Part shown: piece by piece, positions 33,791-48,003 of the stretch
Layout of the letters: every line of letters starts with the position of its first letter
Numbering within the stretch: the stretch's first letter is position 1
Assembly (NCBI GenBank): GCA_947034885.2
Contig: OX344751.2
Location: forward strand, 46,281,082-46,345,081
Direction of reading: 5' to 3'
Source: Thuidium tamariscinum
Lineage: Eukaryota; Streptophyta; Bryopsida; Hypnales; Thuidiaceae
DNA length: 64,000 nucleotides
Position numbers and translations under genes: made by a program
The notes under the pieces: model-generated
What the model saw: the letters and a program-made list of their open reading frames with translations, nothing else
Told to the model about the DNA's origin: nothing
Databases searched by the model: none

Positions 33791-34712
33791 GCCCTAAAGG
33801 ACCATCTTGCTAAATTTGGCAACATAGCAATTTTGGGCAAGTACATGCGAGTGGAGATTTTCATATTTTCAGCCCAAATTTCAATAGAGTAAGGGATGAA
33901 GAATATCTATCATGTGTACTAAAAATCATGACATTTGAAAATATAAGTCAAAAGTTATGGCCTAAAATGTTACTTCATTTTTAGAAATGGGGAGTTCAGG
34001 TAAATAGGAAAAAATCACATTTTTCAAAAACAAAGATTTGGAATTGATTTTCTTCATTTATGTATGCATGGAAAGCTTTGAATCATTTGATTTTGATCAA
34101 TGATTTCAAAGTTATGAGGCAATTTTGTTTGTGGGCAATTAGGGATTCTCTAATCTAAATAACTTTGAAGTCATTTATTTGATTTGATTTTCAATATTTT
34201 TTGAAAAAAATAAAATCTTAGGATGTAGATTGTTTATTACAACATTCCAAGTATTGGAATTGGAATTTTTGAATTCTATAATTAAATTCTTAACAATTTT
34301 TTATTTTGAATCATTTGCTACTTCTTTTTACTTTTTATTTTTTTCCTATATGTTGTACAATTCTAAAAAATTTGAAGTTTTTTTGGCATGTACCCTTCTT
34401 GGCCTCAACATTGAATGCAAAGAGGCATAACAATTTTGGATCATTTTTCATATGATTTTTGCCTTCTAAAGTGCAGCTACCCTATTTTCCACAAAGTGCA
34501 AAAAAAATGATAATTGAGCATTCAAATGCTAATATCTTGCAATCTTCACTATGAAAAACTTTGAAACTTTTTGCACATGTTTTCAAAACAATTTACAACA
34601 AGGTCCCACGGTTACAAACCTCAAAAAATATTCTTTAAAAAAATTGTTGTTGGTACTAAAAATGGCAAATTTTGATTGTTTTGGAGTAAAAATAGGCAAG
34701 GAACCTGAGGGA
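33791..34712 (+). mobile_element. 0.9-kb TTAA-flanked element, copy 1
   Basis: Starts GCCCTAAAGGACC after TTAA (33787-33790) and ends CTGAGGGA before TTAA (34713-34716). Shared internal text with the copies at 41937, 48004, 50641 and 56852 includes TTTGGCAACATAGCAATTTT and the GGAAAGCTTTGAATCATT block. No transposase frame. Confidence 0.75.
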
Positions 34713-34716
34713 TTAA

Positions 34717-37700
34717 CAATGTTACAGAATTCACATGTCTTCTATATCATATAGTTTTCAAATTTTTTATGGATGTTAGAATTGTTGTAAATTTTGGAGA
34801 AAAAAAGGTTCAATTAATGCATATCAACAACAAAATGTAGGTTTTTAATGTAAAATTTTCATTACAAGTATAAATATAAATCCATGTCATTTAATATTTA
34901 GAAACATTATTATATACTTTCAACTTCAAATGATGAGAAATATTCATTTTAAGGAAATTTTGAAAGTTTTAAAATGAAGTGGAAACTAGACTTAGAAAGC
35001 TTCATTTTCTTAGTTTTATTCAAAAGCAAAAATAATCTATTGAATGTTAGAAATCTATAATATTAAAATACTTTACATGATTTAATTATTTTTTGATATG
35101 ATATACTAAATAGAATTACAAAATACTACCTCTATTTCTAAATAATATATGTGTTTCAAAAAATGAGTGAACTTAAGGCTAATTATATGGCCCATGCAAT
35201 TGTAACACATTTATTAGAAGAGTCCAACAACACTAAATAGCATGTCAAAATTTTGATGTTTTTCACCTTCTCATCATCACAAGATGATTTTTGTAATGCC
35301 ATATATTAGTAATCTAACAAATAGCACTTAACAATAAAAATGTAGCTCCATGAGGTGCTCAATTGTCCTCAAGACATCATAGAACCAAATATAGAACACA
35401 CCTAGCAAGCAATTCAATACCAATAAACAATCATGCCATAGTTACAATCATGCAAAACCTGAAATCTAAACATTAATTTGAAACAAAAAATAATAGATGA
35501 ATCTTGGTATTATAATATAGAGATGATAGGAGTTACCAAAATGACTTGAATTTAACTCAATGATTTGACAATTGACAGACAACGGGAAAAGTTGTATGCA
35601 AAAATTAGATGGAAATTATTAACTATCAAATACATAAAAGAGTTGTTTGACCATTCATTGGTCATTTTTTGCTACTCTATCCTTTTAGTCTCTAAGGAAG
35701 GCCTTTTCTTTTACAAAGAGTAAAAACATTTGAAAATTATCATTTGGACACCTTACCAAAGGACCTTACACCTAACTACTATGAAAGTGTATGGAATAAA
35801 TGTGAGAAATTTTGACAATACAAATTGTAAGATATTTTCATTTAAAGTGAAGTAATCAAAAAAATTTGAACATTTTGCACTAAATTATTTGACTTCTGAA
35901 CCTTCCTAAAATAAAAAATTTGCACTAAAGAGTATTGATCCTTTAATCTTTATGGTAGAAAATTGAATTGTGAGTCTTGGAAAAATAATGAATCCAAAAA
36001 AACTTAATTTTCATTCTTAAAAAAATTGTTAAGTAGAAATAGGTACAAAATAGAAGGAAAATCTAAATTATTAATATTTTAAGATGGAATTAAAATTCAT
36101 TAATATCAATGGAAAGATTGTTCTAGCAAGAAAACTAAACCATGTGGAACCTTTTTTTTAAATTGCAAAAGTTATATTTAGAATTTAATCCTACAATTTG
36201 TTTTGCCCCCAAAACAAGATTGTTCATAACTTTCTTGTAAATTACTCAAATCAAATAAATCAAAGATTTTAATTTAGACAAATTTATAGTCTATGGAAAA
36301 AAATTGAAATTTAAAAATTTGTTTTTGGTACTCAATGTCTTATATTTTTGAACTTATTTGGACAAAAATTTTGTTCCTAGGTACCAATTGGAAAAAATTA
36401 TATTTTAACAAAGATGATTAGATTTTGTGCATTCACATAAAGTTTCAAAAACTCATAACAAACATTTAGACTATAAGTACTTGCCTAAAATCCAATTTGT
36501 CCTCAAGTAGGACAATGGTCCTCTAGGGATAAATATTAATCATGCTTATTCCTATAGATATGGCCTCTAATTATTTAGTCTTGCACATAGTTGAACTTCA
36601 AATTCTTCTCTCTATATGCTTTAATTTTATGACTTGATATTGATGGATATTTCAATTTACCTTTTTGAAATTAAAATGCACTTCTTTCAATAAGCCATAA
36701 GATTTCCAACTTCTAGGGTGAAAATTTGAACTTTCAATGAACATATTTGATGAAAAAGTACTGAGAAGTTTATAATAATTTAAAAATAAATTCTGAAAAT
36801 TTGAAATTTATACCATGTATGTATACAAGTATTAGTATTTATATAGGTCTCTAAAACATTGTAAATTGAAGGCCTAAAAATATAAGAAGATACCTCCTTG
36901 TGTGATTCAAGGAAATTATGTCCTTTCATATTTTTAAACAAAAACATTTTTTTAGATACCTAGGCTCTATTCAATTCAATTTAATAGGAACCTTTCTACA
37001 ATTGGTGAATAATGCTTCATGTCAACAACAAGAACTGCTTAAGGTTTGAAAAGCTCAATTGTGGTCATTACATAATAAACTTCTTTTTAGTTCAAAAAAT
37101 TAATATGGACAAAATTGGTTAGATGTAGCTTCTACATAACTTTGAAGAAAATTGCCTAAAACATGTTTTGAAGTGTAACTCATTTGGAAACTATGACTTC
37201 TACTTAAAAGGACATTTTAAAGATTGAGTATTCAATAGAGTTAACATATAGGACATTGCTTGTTTTGAGTTGAAATATTGTTATAAGTTCATTTGAGGCA
37301 AAAAAAATTGATATGAGTATAATGAAACTATTAGTCATTTAGTCCAATGTTTATACTTCACACTACCATCGTTGAAACAAGAGTTTGAAGACATCATGTT
37401 TTATATGAGGGTCCAAGCCAATTCAATATCTCACCTATTCATATTTGCTAATTGTGTAAGATGAAGTTGTACTTAGTAGAGAAAAAATCAAGCCTTAGGA
37501 GGGCCATTAGATAACCATCAAAGGACCCCAAATGTTACATTGTTCTCACATTTTTATTATTTTTTCTTCTATTGATGTTCATATTACATTAGAAAGTTAG
37601 ATGGTTGTCAATGCTTTGAGTGGCTCAAAATTTGAATTCTAGGTGTACAAATCATTATTAAACACCTTGTAATTTGATGCACCTTGTACTTTCACTAAGT

Positions 37701-40700
37701 TGTCAAAAAAATGTCCCAAATAGTCAAATTACCATCTACCATCAAGAATTTATTTTCATGGCAATGTAGTAGACTTATTTCATTGACATTTGGTGAGAAT
37801 GAAGGGTAAAGAGGTTGTTTGTATGAATGAAATCAATTATCTATCATGACCCCTCAAAATATATGAGATAATTTGAAAATTATAGCTTCAATGCTCATTC
37901 TCAAAACACAAGAATTGTACTCAAAGTATAATTTTCACATAGTACAATTATCTTTTCTTTTCAAAACTTTGAACTAAAAAAATTTGGGAAATGAAGCTAA
38001 ATTATATCTCCAAAAATCTATTTGATATTTTGAGACTCCAATTGAAGCTATGGACAAAATTCAAAGGGGGCTAGAAGGGACATTTTTCTTAATATTTTTA
38101 AAGTGTTCACCCTTTTTTAATTTTGTTTATAACTTTCTATCGAAGGTTGTAAGCTTCAAGCGGATTTTAGGAGATAGAATTTAGCTTGATTACCTAATTT
38201 TTTTAGTTCAAAGCTTTTAAAAAAAAGATATTCTACTATGCTAAATTGAGGTTTGAAATTCTATTTTAAACACAATTTCAATGTTTTGACTTAATCATGA
38301 ACGATTGAGTTCCTATTAATCCTAATTTACATATTCCTTATGGAGTGTTTTACCTACTACTACCCTACTTGTATAAAGGAGTTATTTTCTCATCTTCAAA
38401 TACACCAAATTAAGTGGTTTTTATTTTGGAGCTAGTTGCCAAAATCATTAGGGTTTATTAAACATCTTTGACTTTAAGTTGATTAATAATCTAAAATAAA
38501 TTTAAGCTATAGAACACTATCTTTGTTGCACCTTAATGATTATGTCTTCACCCTCAAATACCTCCACAAAAATTAAACAATTAATTAGGGCCAAGCATGA
38601 CCTAGAAACCTTTAAAGATGTCACTTCTTAGCTACCTTTTAGAAGTTTGATTTTTTCTCTAATGCTATTAAATCCTCAAGAACCAAAGGGTAGTTAAAAT
38701 TTCTAGAATTGTGAAATGTATTATATAGAGCAACTTAGAAGAAGAATACAACAATAAATCTCAAAAAATTAGTTCTAAAATATAGTTGATAGGTCATATC
38801 TATATACAATTAGATAAACAACAATACAAATTCAAAAAATTCAAAAAAAATTCAAAAGAAAAAGAAAAATCCCCTCTAAAATTGATTGTAGATTGAATAT
38901 TTGTAATTTTCACAAGAACATTTTTCTTTAAGTTCAAAAACATTAACTTCTAATTACAATAATCTTTTGAGGTTTTCATTTTTATTTTTTTATCCAAACC
39001 ATTTTTTAAGTGAAAAAATTACATTTTGAGGTCAAACCTACAAATAAACTTTGAGCTATATAATATTTTCAAAGCAAAGGTTGCTGAATCTAAACTTTGC
39101 AAATGGTAAAGAACTAAAAGAAAGATCTTAAAAAAGAAAAAAAGATAGAAAGATATTTTTTGGTACTTGGGATGTTTTAGTATTCATATGTTCTTTTAAA
39201 ATTTAAATGTTGGTTCTTTAAGGGCTTAAAAAAGAGTTTAATTTTAATAGATATTTAATTTCTAATTATGAGGCAAAAAATTTCATTTGCAACCATCAAA
39301 AAATTCCTACCAAAACTTCAAAACTCCTAAAATTTTTATAGACCCCTAAAACCTTAGAATGCTAAGTTTAATCATTTTTCTCCTTCCCCCAATGAAAGTA
39401 TTATATGAAGGTTAGTTGTTTGAGCTCATGAAAGAAATTAAAAAGACTTTAATTATCTTATGTACAATAGTTTGTCTAGAGTTTTGTGCAACTAAACCTA
39501 GAAAGATGCTAGCCAACAAAAGTGTTCCTTGTATAGTCAAACATACTAAATTCATATTGACAAATGAATAATATTTGTCCAATTTTTTCATCCATCAAGA
39601 ATATTATTGCATAAATATTGGGCTCCATCTTTCAAGGATAAAATTGAGATGAAAAGGAAATTTTAACTCATATAAATTACAATAGCAATAAACAAACTTG
39701 CAATGGTGCAAGAAACAAAAAGCATTTCAATCTGCAAGGTACAATGGCCTAGAAAACATAAAATTAAATTCCAAATGGTGTAGAGTTATAATTTAAAAGT
39801 ACTATGATTGAAAACATCAAAGTCACTTAAAATATACACAATTGAATTTTGACTTGAAAATGAGATGGCCATGGTATGCAAATCAAGAGACAAAGGATTA
39901 AATAGCTACAAGGCTTGTATTTTTGAGGTGTGGATTGTTGTATGATTATATTTCTTTACAATTGAAATTTTCTTTGATGATCATAGTGGTGATGGCAATG
40001 AAGAAAAAAGAGACTAAACTATAGAAATGTAATCAAATCTTGCTTTTAAAAAATTATGAATTGTTAAGATATACATGAAAGATCTTGAAGTGGCTCTACA
40101 AAGTATGAGGTACTCAACAAAACGGATGAAAAGAATTCGAAAACAATCTTATTTGTTGGATTGATCAAAGGACTATTCATTATATTTTTCATTATTTGAA
40201 CTAAAATGTTGAACAAATGTAGAGAGGGTCATGATGAAGTTGGAGGTTCATAATAGATATCCATATCTCATCTTCTAAAGTTCTCTAAGCTCTAGTAGAA
40301 TTTTTTTAAAGCTCTGGTAGGCTCATATAAGTCAATTTTAAAAGAATGAAAATCAATTTCTTAACAAAAATATATATTTCTATAAACTTCTTGAATTTCT
40401 ATTTTCCAATCAAGTTCCTAAATAAAAAAATATTAAGCTCAAAAGTTTTGAAGTAGCTTGGCCAATGTCTTATTAGAGAGGGTAAATAGTTGGGCAAGCA
40501 ATTGTGCTCACAATTAGGTTAGCTTTGAATTTCTTTATGTCAACTTTGAGTGCTTTTATCTTGCAATCTAAAAGGTTGAATGAGCTGAATTTATTTTTTG
40601 TACATTTTCATGGTATAGTAGAGAAATAATGTTTAGTTGAAAATGAAAAAAATGACATTAAATATTGTTTTTGCCATTTAGAAAACTACAAGTTCCCAAC

Positions 40701-41932
40701 TATGGGAGCGTTGGAGAATTCTACTACATATATGATCCAATGTGGCCAAGAGACTACCACATTAGATAATAATATTTTTTTAATTAAAAAAAAATTATTT
40801 TTTAAATTAAAAAATTCAATTTTAAAAAATTTTCAATTTTCAATTTTTTAATTTCAATTAATTTCAATTTTTTATTCTGATTATTCACAACATTGGGAAT
40901 AGGCTTGAAACAGTCTTCTAATCCCCCCAAAAAATGTAATAATAGTTTTTCAATTTTTACTCTATGCACAAAAAACAACAATTTACTATGAGAAGCAAAA
41001 ATTAGTTGAATAATTTACTACCATTAGTTTGAATTTTAGTGCAAATTCAAGAGATTTTTTAAAATTTAAATTTGTTTGTTTGATTAAGAAAAGGATAGTC
41101 ATCTATGTTGACTATTGGGATTTTGATTCATCCAAAATATGAGTTTCCTAAGAATTTTTAAGAATCTTGCTCATTTAGTTTGGGGGGGCATCTTTTCAAT
41201 GCAAGATGATTTTAGGTTCAATAGACACCTCTATTATCTTTCAAAATTGGTGTACAAGTAATTGCTACTACTTACATACCTATGGTGCAAGTTTCCTAAC
41301 TTAAATAGTGATTCATCCTCCATGAAGTGGAATCAAACTATATTGACTATGTCGGATGGGGTCTAAATTTTCTTATATTCTATAGACTTCAAATGTTGTA
41401 ATCTAACAATTTATAAGGTCAAATGGTCTCAATAAAATTCCACAAATTTCGGTAGTAGTCTAGTCCAAATTTGTATAGATCAAATTTTGAAATATATTTT
41501 TGTATTTCAATTGTGCTCAATGGACCAAGAAGTGGAAATTTTGGATATATTTAATTAAAAAAAAGTCAAAAATATTTACAAATTAACCCTTGAACTTCCT
41601 AGGGGACCAAAAGTGTCTTTATATAGTTTGAATTGAAATTTAAAGAGATGTAACTTTTGCATCTAATGTCCAAATTCAATAAAGCTTGTTCAAAAAATGC
41701 TATATTCTTTCTTTTGATATGTCTTGTCAACTTTTAGATAAATCCAAATTCCTATTTTCTATGCTTTTTTTATTACAGCGTCATCAAAAAATTTGGGGGG
41801 CAAATATTCTTCAATAATGCCGGTTTAGGAAGCCATTTGAAATTCATGTGTTCAATTTGAGTTTATCAAACTTCATTTTGATGTCTATATCCTTAGGAAC
41901 TTGTACTTTCTTCATTTAATGTTTGTTTTCAA
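34717..41932. other. 7.2 kb AT-rich DNA, no genes
   Basis: No reading frame of note on either strand and no recognisable transposon protein. Contains the foldback repeat at about 37850-38270 and long A/T tracts (40760-40880 is almost pure A/T). A lone TTAACCCTTGAACTTCC at 41585 looks like one end of a TTAA-type element without a partner. Confidence 0.6.
37850..38270. repeat. Foldback repeat, copy 1
   Basis: Diverged inverted arms (about 37960-38060 with 38090-38215) centre on AAAATTCAAAGGGGG. The same organisation and much of the sequence recur at 49330-49640. Confidence 0.5.
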
Positions 41933-41936
41933 TTAA

Positions 41937-42888
41937 CCCCTACAGGATTTTGACTATGTTTTCACCAAAACCACTTCAAAATTGTCATTTCTTAGACAAC
42001 TACCAAATTTTAAGAAAATAACATTTTAAAACAAAAGTAACCATAGGATCTTTTAGAACACAGGTTTAAGAAGATGTCAAAAAAATATCAGCAATTTTCG
42101 CCATGTAGATTGCAAAATATTAGTGTTTGAAGTGACGAAAATCATTTTTTTACCACTGCAAAAATCTGGGCAGCTGCACTTCAGAAGACCATATTTGTAT
42201 GGAAAAATGTCCAAAATGATTGTAACTCTTTGGATTTATTCTTCAAGTGAATTTAGCTACATGCTCAAAAAATTTCAGATCATTTGAAATTGTACAACAT
42301 ATAGGAAAAAAAAAGTAAGTAGATAGAAGTAGAAAATGAGCCAAAATACTAAATTATTAACAATTTATTTATAGAGTTAAAAGAAGACAATCCCAATGGT
42401 TGTAATGTTGTATTAAACAATATACATCCAATGTTTTTATTTTTTTTCAAAAATATTAAAAATTAAATTAAATTAAGAATTTCAAACTTTTTTTTGTAGT
42501 GTAGAGATTCTATAACTAGCTGCAAACTACTCCTCAAACTAAAAATCCTCATAACTTTTGACTCATTAATCAAAATGGAATGATTCGAAGCTTTCCACTT
42601 AGATAAAAAAATCAAAGAAACCATTTTCAAATTTTAATTTCTTAAAAAAGTGATTTTTAAAGAAGTTTTTTTTTTCTGCCCGGGCTGCCCGCCGAATGAA
42701 GGAAACAACATATCATGTCATAATTTTTTGACCATATAGTCAAAAGTCATGAAAATTGTTGGGCCTTAAAGCTACTCCTTGGGCACATGTTGTGTGAAAA
42801 TTTCAAAGAAAAAACAAACAAACTCCATCCGTAATGAGTTGCCCAAAATCGCTATGTTGCCAAAAGGCGCGGTTTGGTCCTTTAGGGG
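41937..42888 (-). mobile_element. 0.9-kb TTAA-flanked element, copy 2 (inverted)
   Basis: Starts CCCCTACAGGATTTTGAC after TTAA (41933-41936) and ends GGTCCTTTAGGGG before TTAA (42889-42892). It is the reverse complement of the family. Its left part matches the right end of the copy at 48004 (TTTTGACTATGTTTTCACC). Confidence 0.8.
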
Positions 42889-43436
42889 TTAAATTGTTGG
42901 CCTTATATTCCTTTGCAATCTAGTTATTGTATTAAAAAAATTATATCAATTCTAATTCTTTTGAATGTTTGGAAGTTCAAAATCTATACATTTTTCGATT
43001 ATAGTGAACTTCAACTACCTACTTTTTCATCTTACAATGTCTGTTTCCAAATTTTATTTTTTTAAAGTTGCACTAATTAGTCTAGTATGTGTAGGTAAAA
43101 TTTCAAATAAATTCAAGAAATTATGAGCAATTGAGAAGTAGATTAGTAGAGGGAGGTTTAGCCATAGATGTGTTTTCAACAACTTTTTTTTAAAAAGAAT
43201 TTCAAAGTTATTTTGTAGACACAAATGAATCAATTGAATGATATTTTTTTTACCAATGTATTTGCATGTTGGTTTTGAAGCACTTTACAGTTTAAAATTT
43301 TTTCATTTGTATAGGTTTAGAAATCAAATTTCACCTCCAAATGTGTTGCAAGGAAAACTTTAGTATCTTTTTTCGACCTTAGAACATAACTTTGTATAAT
43401 TTTGTAAAACACTTCCAAAGCAATGATGTTTTAAAC

Positions 43437-44065
43437 CCTTAAAGGAGAGACCTATAACCATTGGTTTTAAGCCTCATTGCCCATCTATTGCTTTTGAACT
43501 AGATATGTATGAAAGATTTTATATTTATTTTTCAAAGATGAAATTACATGTCTCTACACTTTACAGAAATTTTAGATTTATTTGTAAAGAACTACTTTTT
43601 TTGAAAATTTATGAAGAAAAAGTGAAGAAAAATCACATCAAATGGAAAATTATTTTTTAAAGTTTGAAAATTTTGCCATGGATGTACATTACATTGACAA
43701 ACATTATGGTGCAAACACAATATCCATGTCATTCTATAATTAGAATACAATAGACATTGAAAATACATCCAAAGTTCAAAATGAAATAAAGTACTCCATA
43801 TTACAAATTTTTTCAAAATTCAAATTAGAGTGAAAACTAGAATAGAGGGCCTTCATTTTGTTAGTTGGACTCCAATTCAAAAAATGTCATTTTTGTAGAG
43901 AAATTTCAGAGTTAGAGCAAGGAACAACAACTTCCCCAAATATATTAAAGTAGCATATTTTGTGATCCAACTTTTTATGATGTGATGCTAAACACTACCA
44001 AGTCAATTAGGTACTCTTCCAAACCTTCCATGAAAGATCAACAAGCCCAAAAGATGGATGAAAAA
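43437..44065 (+). mobile_element. Truncated relative of TTAA units A/B
   Basis: Starts ACCCTTAAAGGAGAGACC after TTAA and runs collinearly with units A/B (GACCTATAACC, then GATATGTATGAAAGATTTT, CATTCTATAATTA and CTTCATTTTGTTAGTTGG). It breaks off near 44065 where a GC-rich block begins. The right terminus is missing. Confidence 0.65.
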
Positions 44066-44079
44066 ACACTTTCAACCGC

Positions 44080-44833
44080 GAGTCTCTCTCGATCATCTTT
44101 GTGGTCATCCCAAAGTCACGCATCGGGGTTCCACCCAAAAGGCCAGGGATGTCCTCCACTGAACTCCTCATTCACAGGGTACGTTAAGATACCTTTGCAG
44201 GGGGCTGAGGAGTCTCAGACCTGGGGACTGGACATTCGCTCAGGTGGTCTGTCAGTCCGCCCAACTCGGGCTGGCAGGCAACTGGTCCAAGCTCTCATCA
44301 CTACAGTACTCTACTCCGCCTTTCTCTTTAATTAATTAATTAATTAATTAGTACACAAATCAAGGAATCTACTCAGCCTTCATCAGGCAGGGCCCAGGGG
44401 GATCAATTTAATCCTCCGTATAACGTCAAGGAAAAAGGGAAAAACAGCTGAGGCCTCCTTCGGAGTCCGTCAGCTCCTGGCTGGCAGCGCGGGACTCTCG
44501 GCGCGGCCTGCCTGGCGCAACTGCAACCGCATCTGCATCCGCCCGTCAAGCAGGACTGGACCGACTGAGGTGATTACTTACTACTCACAGGACTACTGTA
44601 GTACTGCAGGAAGCCCGTAGCACCGTACCGAAACAGCCATGCTCTGGACTGTAGTTCTGCCCGCGGGGTCGCCCACCCACGGGGGAGCCCGAGGTAAGTT
44701 ACCCGTGGTGCAGGGCACCGCAATTCTTTGGTCGACGGAATTTCCCACCTGCTCTAATTTATCATCCATTCAATTATCATTCAAGAGATACCAGCTACAG
44801 GAGTAGATTTGCTGGTGGCGCCACTTTGAGGTT
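44080..44833. other. GC-rich island, no gene recognised
   Basis: An abrupt rise in GC against the AT-rich surroundings. Contains a (TTAA)n-like tract at 44329-44350 (TTAATTAATTAATTAATTA). A 117-codon frame at 43982-44335 starts inside the upstream repeat and shows no recognisable domain, so it is not called. Origin unknown; comparable islands lie at 54.4-56.2 and 60.1-63 kb. Confidence 0.4.
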
Positions 44834-44835
44834 TA

Positions 44836-45107
44836 AGGTGGGTACACCTAAAAGTGCCACTTTTTGGTACTGTGCCTAGTAACTATTACTAGTCTGATCA
44901 AATTTTCATGTAGTCTTCTTGGCAAGTGAAAGCACGTTCCAATGCACCAAAAAACGCAGCATTTGGATACAGTATACAAAAGTTATTAAGGGTTAAAGTC
45001 TGTTTCTAAAAGCGCTCCAGCCAAATAGGTACATAATGGAATTCAGAAATGTGCAGGAACTATAGATGGCACTTTTAGGTGAGGTGCAATTTTAGGTGTA
45101 CCCACCT
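44836..45107. mobile_element. Stowaway-like MITE, 272 bp (copy 1)
   Basis: Termini AGGTGGGTACACCTAAAAG and the complement, flanked by TA at 44834-44835 and 45108-45109. TA targets are the Tc1/mariner signature. An inverted copy of almost identical length is at 54088-54360. Confidence 0.85.
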
Positions 45108-45109
45108 TA

Positions 45110-46496
45110 GTAACCAGCCCAAAAGACAGAGGCATATGTTCATCTTGCTAATGAGGGGAAAGTTCTTCGAGTATGGCGATGGATGCGAGGTACTGCATCA
45201 ACCATCGTGTTTCGATTTCTTCGTCAGGTCATGTTAGCCACCGGGATCAAGTGTCTCAGAAGTGCTAATTGAAGCTGTACAAGACAGCTCGCTCAACGAA
45301 GAAAACCAAAGATCGAATGTGTGAGACGGAACCCGAAGAATGTAGAACTGGGAGATGGAGAGAAGCTTACCACGTTCTGGGTGAAATTGGTTCGGAAGGA
45401 TCTTCCAAATTTGCAATTCATGGCTCTTTTGGAATGAAGCCTAAAAGAAGTGACCAAGTTGGGGCTCTGCACCCCTGACTGCAGTGTAGAATGAGCCTTG
45501 TGCACATTCGTACGACCTGCTTACACCTCAATTCTAATGGGGCAGAATTACTTATGCACTTTGAAAAACTTCAAAGTGTTGTGCATGTCCACATTTTACC
45601 ACATAGTAGCAATAGAGATTTTGTGCACTTTGCTACTTGAGAGGAGGCTGAATTGATCAGAATCGGCTTTCCCTGATGCTTCCCTTGAAAGTCCCTAAGT
45701 GAGTTCTCAATTGTGCTGAAACTTGTATTGAAAACTATTAGCTCCAAATTGTGATCACAACACTCATGATGTGAACTATAGTTTAAACCCTTCCAAGTAC
45801 TTGAGGAGCTTTCAATTTTTCACTCAATTCAATTTGTTTGCGAAAAAATCCCCACCTCCTGCATTTGTACATGTTACAAATGCTAGCCAATTGACAACCT
45901 TAAAACCCTCCAACTTTCAAGTGAAATAAAAACTTTGCCTCCATAAAACTTGCGCATGACTCGCATGTGACCTCGATTCTTCCTGCTACAGTATTTCGAT
46001 GCCTCACAATTGGGGTCACAACTGGGGTGGGTAAGATCAACGCTAAATCAATTGAGGCTTTGGTGCTACCATCTCTAATTAGAAGCTCCTGACATACTTG
46101 ACACCACCGTACCACACTTGGACCAATTAACCCAGCTTTCCCCGAAGCTTACCTTTCGATCGCAAGTGCAGCAATGACAACAAGCATACAGTCCAACAGT
46201 GTTTTCGTACTAATCTGAAATCTAATTAATGCTCAAATGAGAGCTCCACAAATTCAATGCATTGTCGGAGCTCATTTGCAACACATTATCCACATAGGTC
46301 TCCAGAGAACTGACCATACAAGGAATGCAATTGGACTTCAAATCTAGAATGATGAAGAGAGAAGGGCCAGGGCAGTACACAACACCTTGGAGGGTGAGAG
46401 GTTTCCAAAGTTCTCTTGCGGTATACTCACACGTTGTCAAGATCTCATAGATGGAAACCTCCTTGATTGGATTAGTAGCAATCAAGAGACAATTAT
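45110..46496. other. Mid-GC region, possible gene remnants
   Basis: Balanced composition unlike the AT-rich repeats. Minus-strand frames at about 46222-46485 (containing EVSIYEILTTCEYTARELW) and 45900-46115 look protein-like but have no recognised domain and no supporting splice model. These may be exons of an unrecognised gene or a decayed one. Confidence 0.25.
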
Positions 46497-47110
46497 AAGA
46501 GAGGGCTTGAAAATGGTGCAGGCTTTTCGAACTGTGCAGTAGGCTGTGAAATTGTGGGAAAATGGACTCTTGATTACATCAAAGCATGATAAGAGTTGTT
46601 TTTTATTTCTTCAATGGATGGCTTAAGCTCCAAAATGGGTTCATTCTTAACTAAGTGGATAGGTATATACTAATTTTATTCAAAATAAGAATTGGTAGTC
46701 CAACTACCTTCTTATAAATGTTAAAAAATTTGAAATAATGATTGATTCAAGCATTCATTTCAGATTTAGAAAGGGTCTCATTTTGAAACCATCTCAATTA
46801 CTTTTTACACGCTGCAATGTTAGTTTTTGAACAAAGTCATATTCTTTTCCAAACCAAGCATATATGGGTTTCCAAGACCTATAAGACACAAATAAGGACC
46901 TCTGTCATATTTTGTTTGAAAATTCATAAGTAATTCATAAAAGGTTCAAAAATCAAGAAACGCCTTGTGTTAGATTCCTTGTTTATTTCTCTTTCACTGA
47001 AAAATGACTGAAAAATATTACCATCCAAAAAAACACATGAAAAAGGCCGAACAGCCCTTAAATGAGCGGTTTCTGAGCCTCTTATTTTAAGGTAGCCAAC
47101 CCATTTCCAA
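46497..47110 (+). repeat. 0.6-kb dispersed repeat, copy 2
   Basis: Matches 58735-59344 in inverse orientation and 10980-11290 directly. Boundaries lie near GAGGGCTTGAAAATGG (left) and CTGAGCCTCTTA (right). Family unknown. Confidence 0.65.
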
Positions 47111-47423
47111 TCTATAGGTTGCTTCCTTTCCGTGAAGTTGTAGTGCAGCTCCCAGAGCAATTGTGGTATGTTTGGATTGGTTGTAAGGCTCTCATAAATG
47201 CAATCAGCCCTTGGTTGATTTTGCAATTAGCCTATGGTTGGAAATAATAAGGTCTATATTATCATTATAGGTTAAAAAGAATCTTCTTCTAAAAAATTTA
47301 TAGTAATTATACTTTGTGTAATAAAATTCTAGAAAAATATGCTATCCTTCCAAACTCTATTTTTGTACATGGGAAAAATTTTGTAATAGAAAAACTGCAC
47401 TCTACCTATGCGTAATTGCTTAA

Positions 47424-47612
47424 GTGATTGGAAATAGGTCGGCTACCTTAGATCTGTTTAAAAGGGTGAAAGGTGCAACTCGAGAAGCCGCAGCCGGTGT
47501 CAAATTGAAGGGTTTCACTTCGATGACGATTGAGCGGAGCAGGCAGGTGGAATTCTTATTTTTTGATTTGGAGGACGGAAACAAGTTCTTGAAGGACCTC
47601 CACCGCGGTTGA
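47424..47612 (+). other. Protein-like frame, possible terminal exon
   Basis: A 62-codon frame preceded by GATTGGAAATAG (a possible acceptor) and ending in TGA contains RSATLDLFKRVKG, then RSRQVEFLFFDLEDGNKF and LKDLHRG. Composition and K/R/D/E pattern look like real protein. I do not recognise a domain or find a partner exon. It could be a terminal exon or a fragment. Confidence 0.3.
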
Positions 47613-48000
47613 GTCCTAGTGAGTAGTGACCCCTCAGCCAAAACACACGTCTAGACTCAAACTGAACTTGGAATCATGCCATCCTCAGAACCGAGTGGCG
47701 GCCCGCTTTTAAAATCTCTTCAGTTGCTTGACTGGCCCGGGCTCTGCAACGGAACTGAACTGACATATGAATGCACTCTTCAGCATGCGCGACGTTAAAT
47801 CCTATAATCAAAAGTGGGCCCAGCCTATTTGGCTTGATGTCACACCCACCCCAATCATGGGACCCAACCAATTGCGCAGTGGCGTAGGATAATAGCTCTA
47901 CAAGACATCAACTTTGTAAAGTTTTAAACTATGAACTAATTTACTTATCCCACATTGTTTGTCTTAGGGTATGTCCATACCGGCTATTAAGTTAGTAACT
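47613..48000. other. Intergenic, mid-GC
   Basis: No gene or element termini recognised before the TTAA element that starts at 48004. Confidence 0.4.
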
Positions 48001-48003
48001 TAA

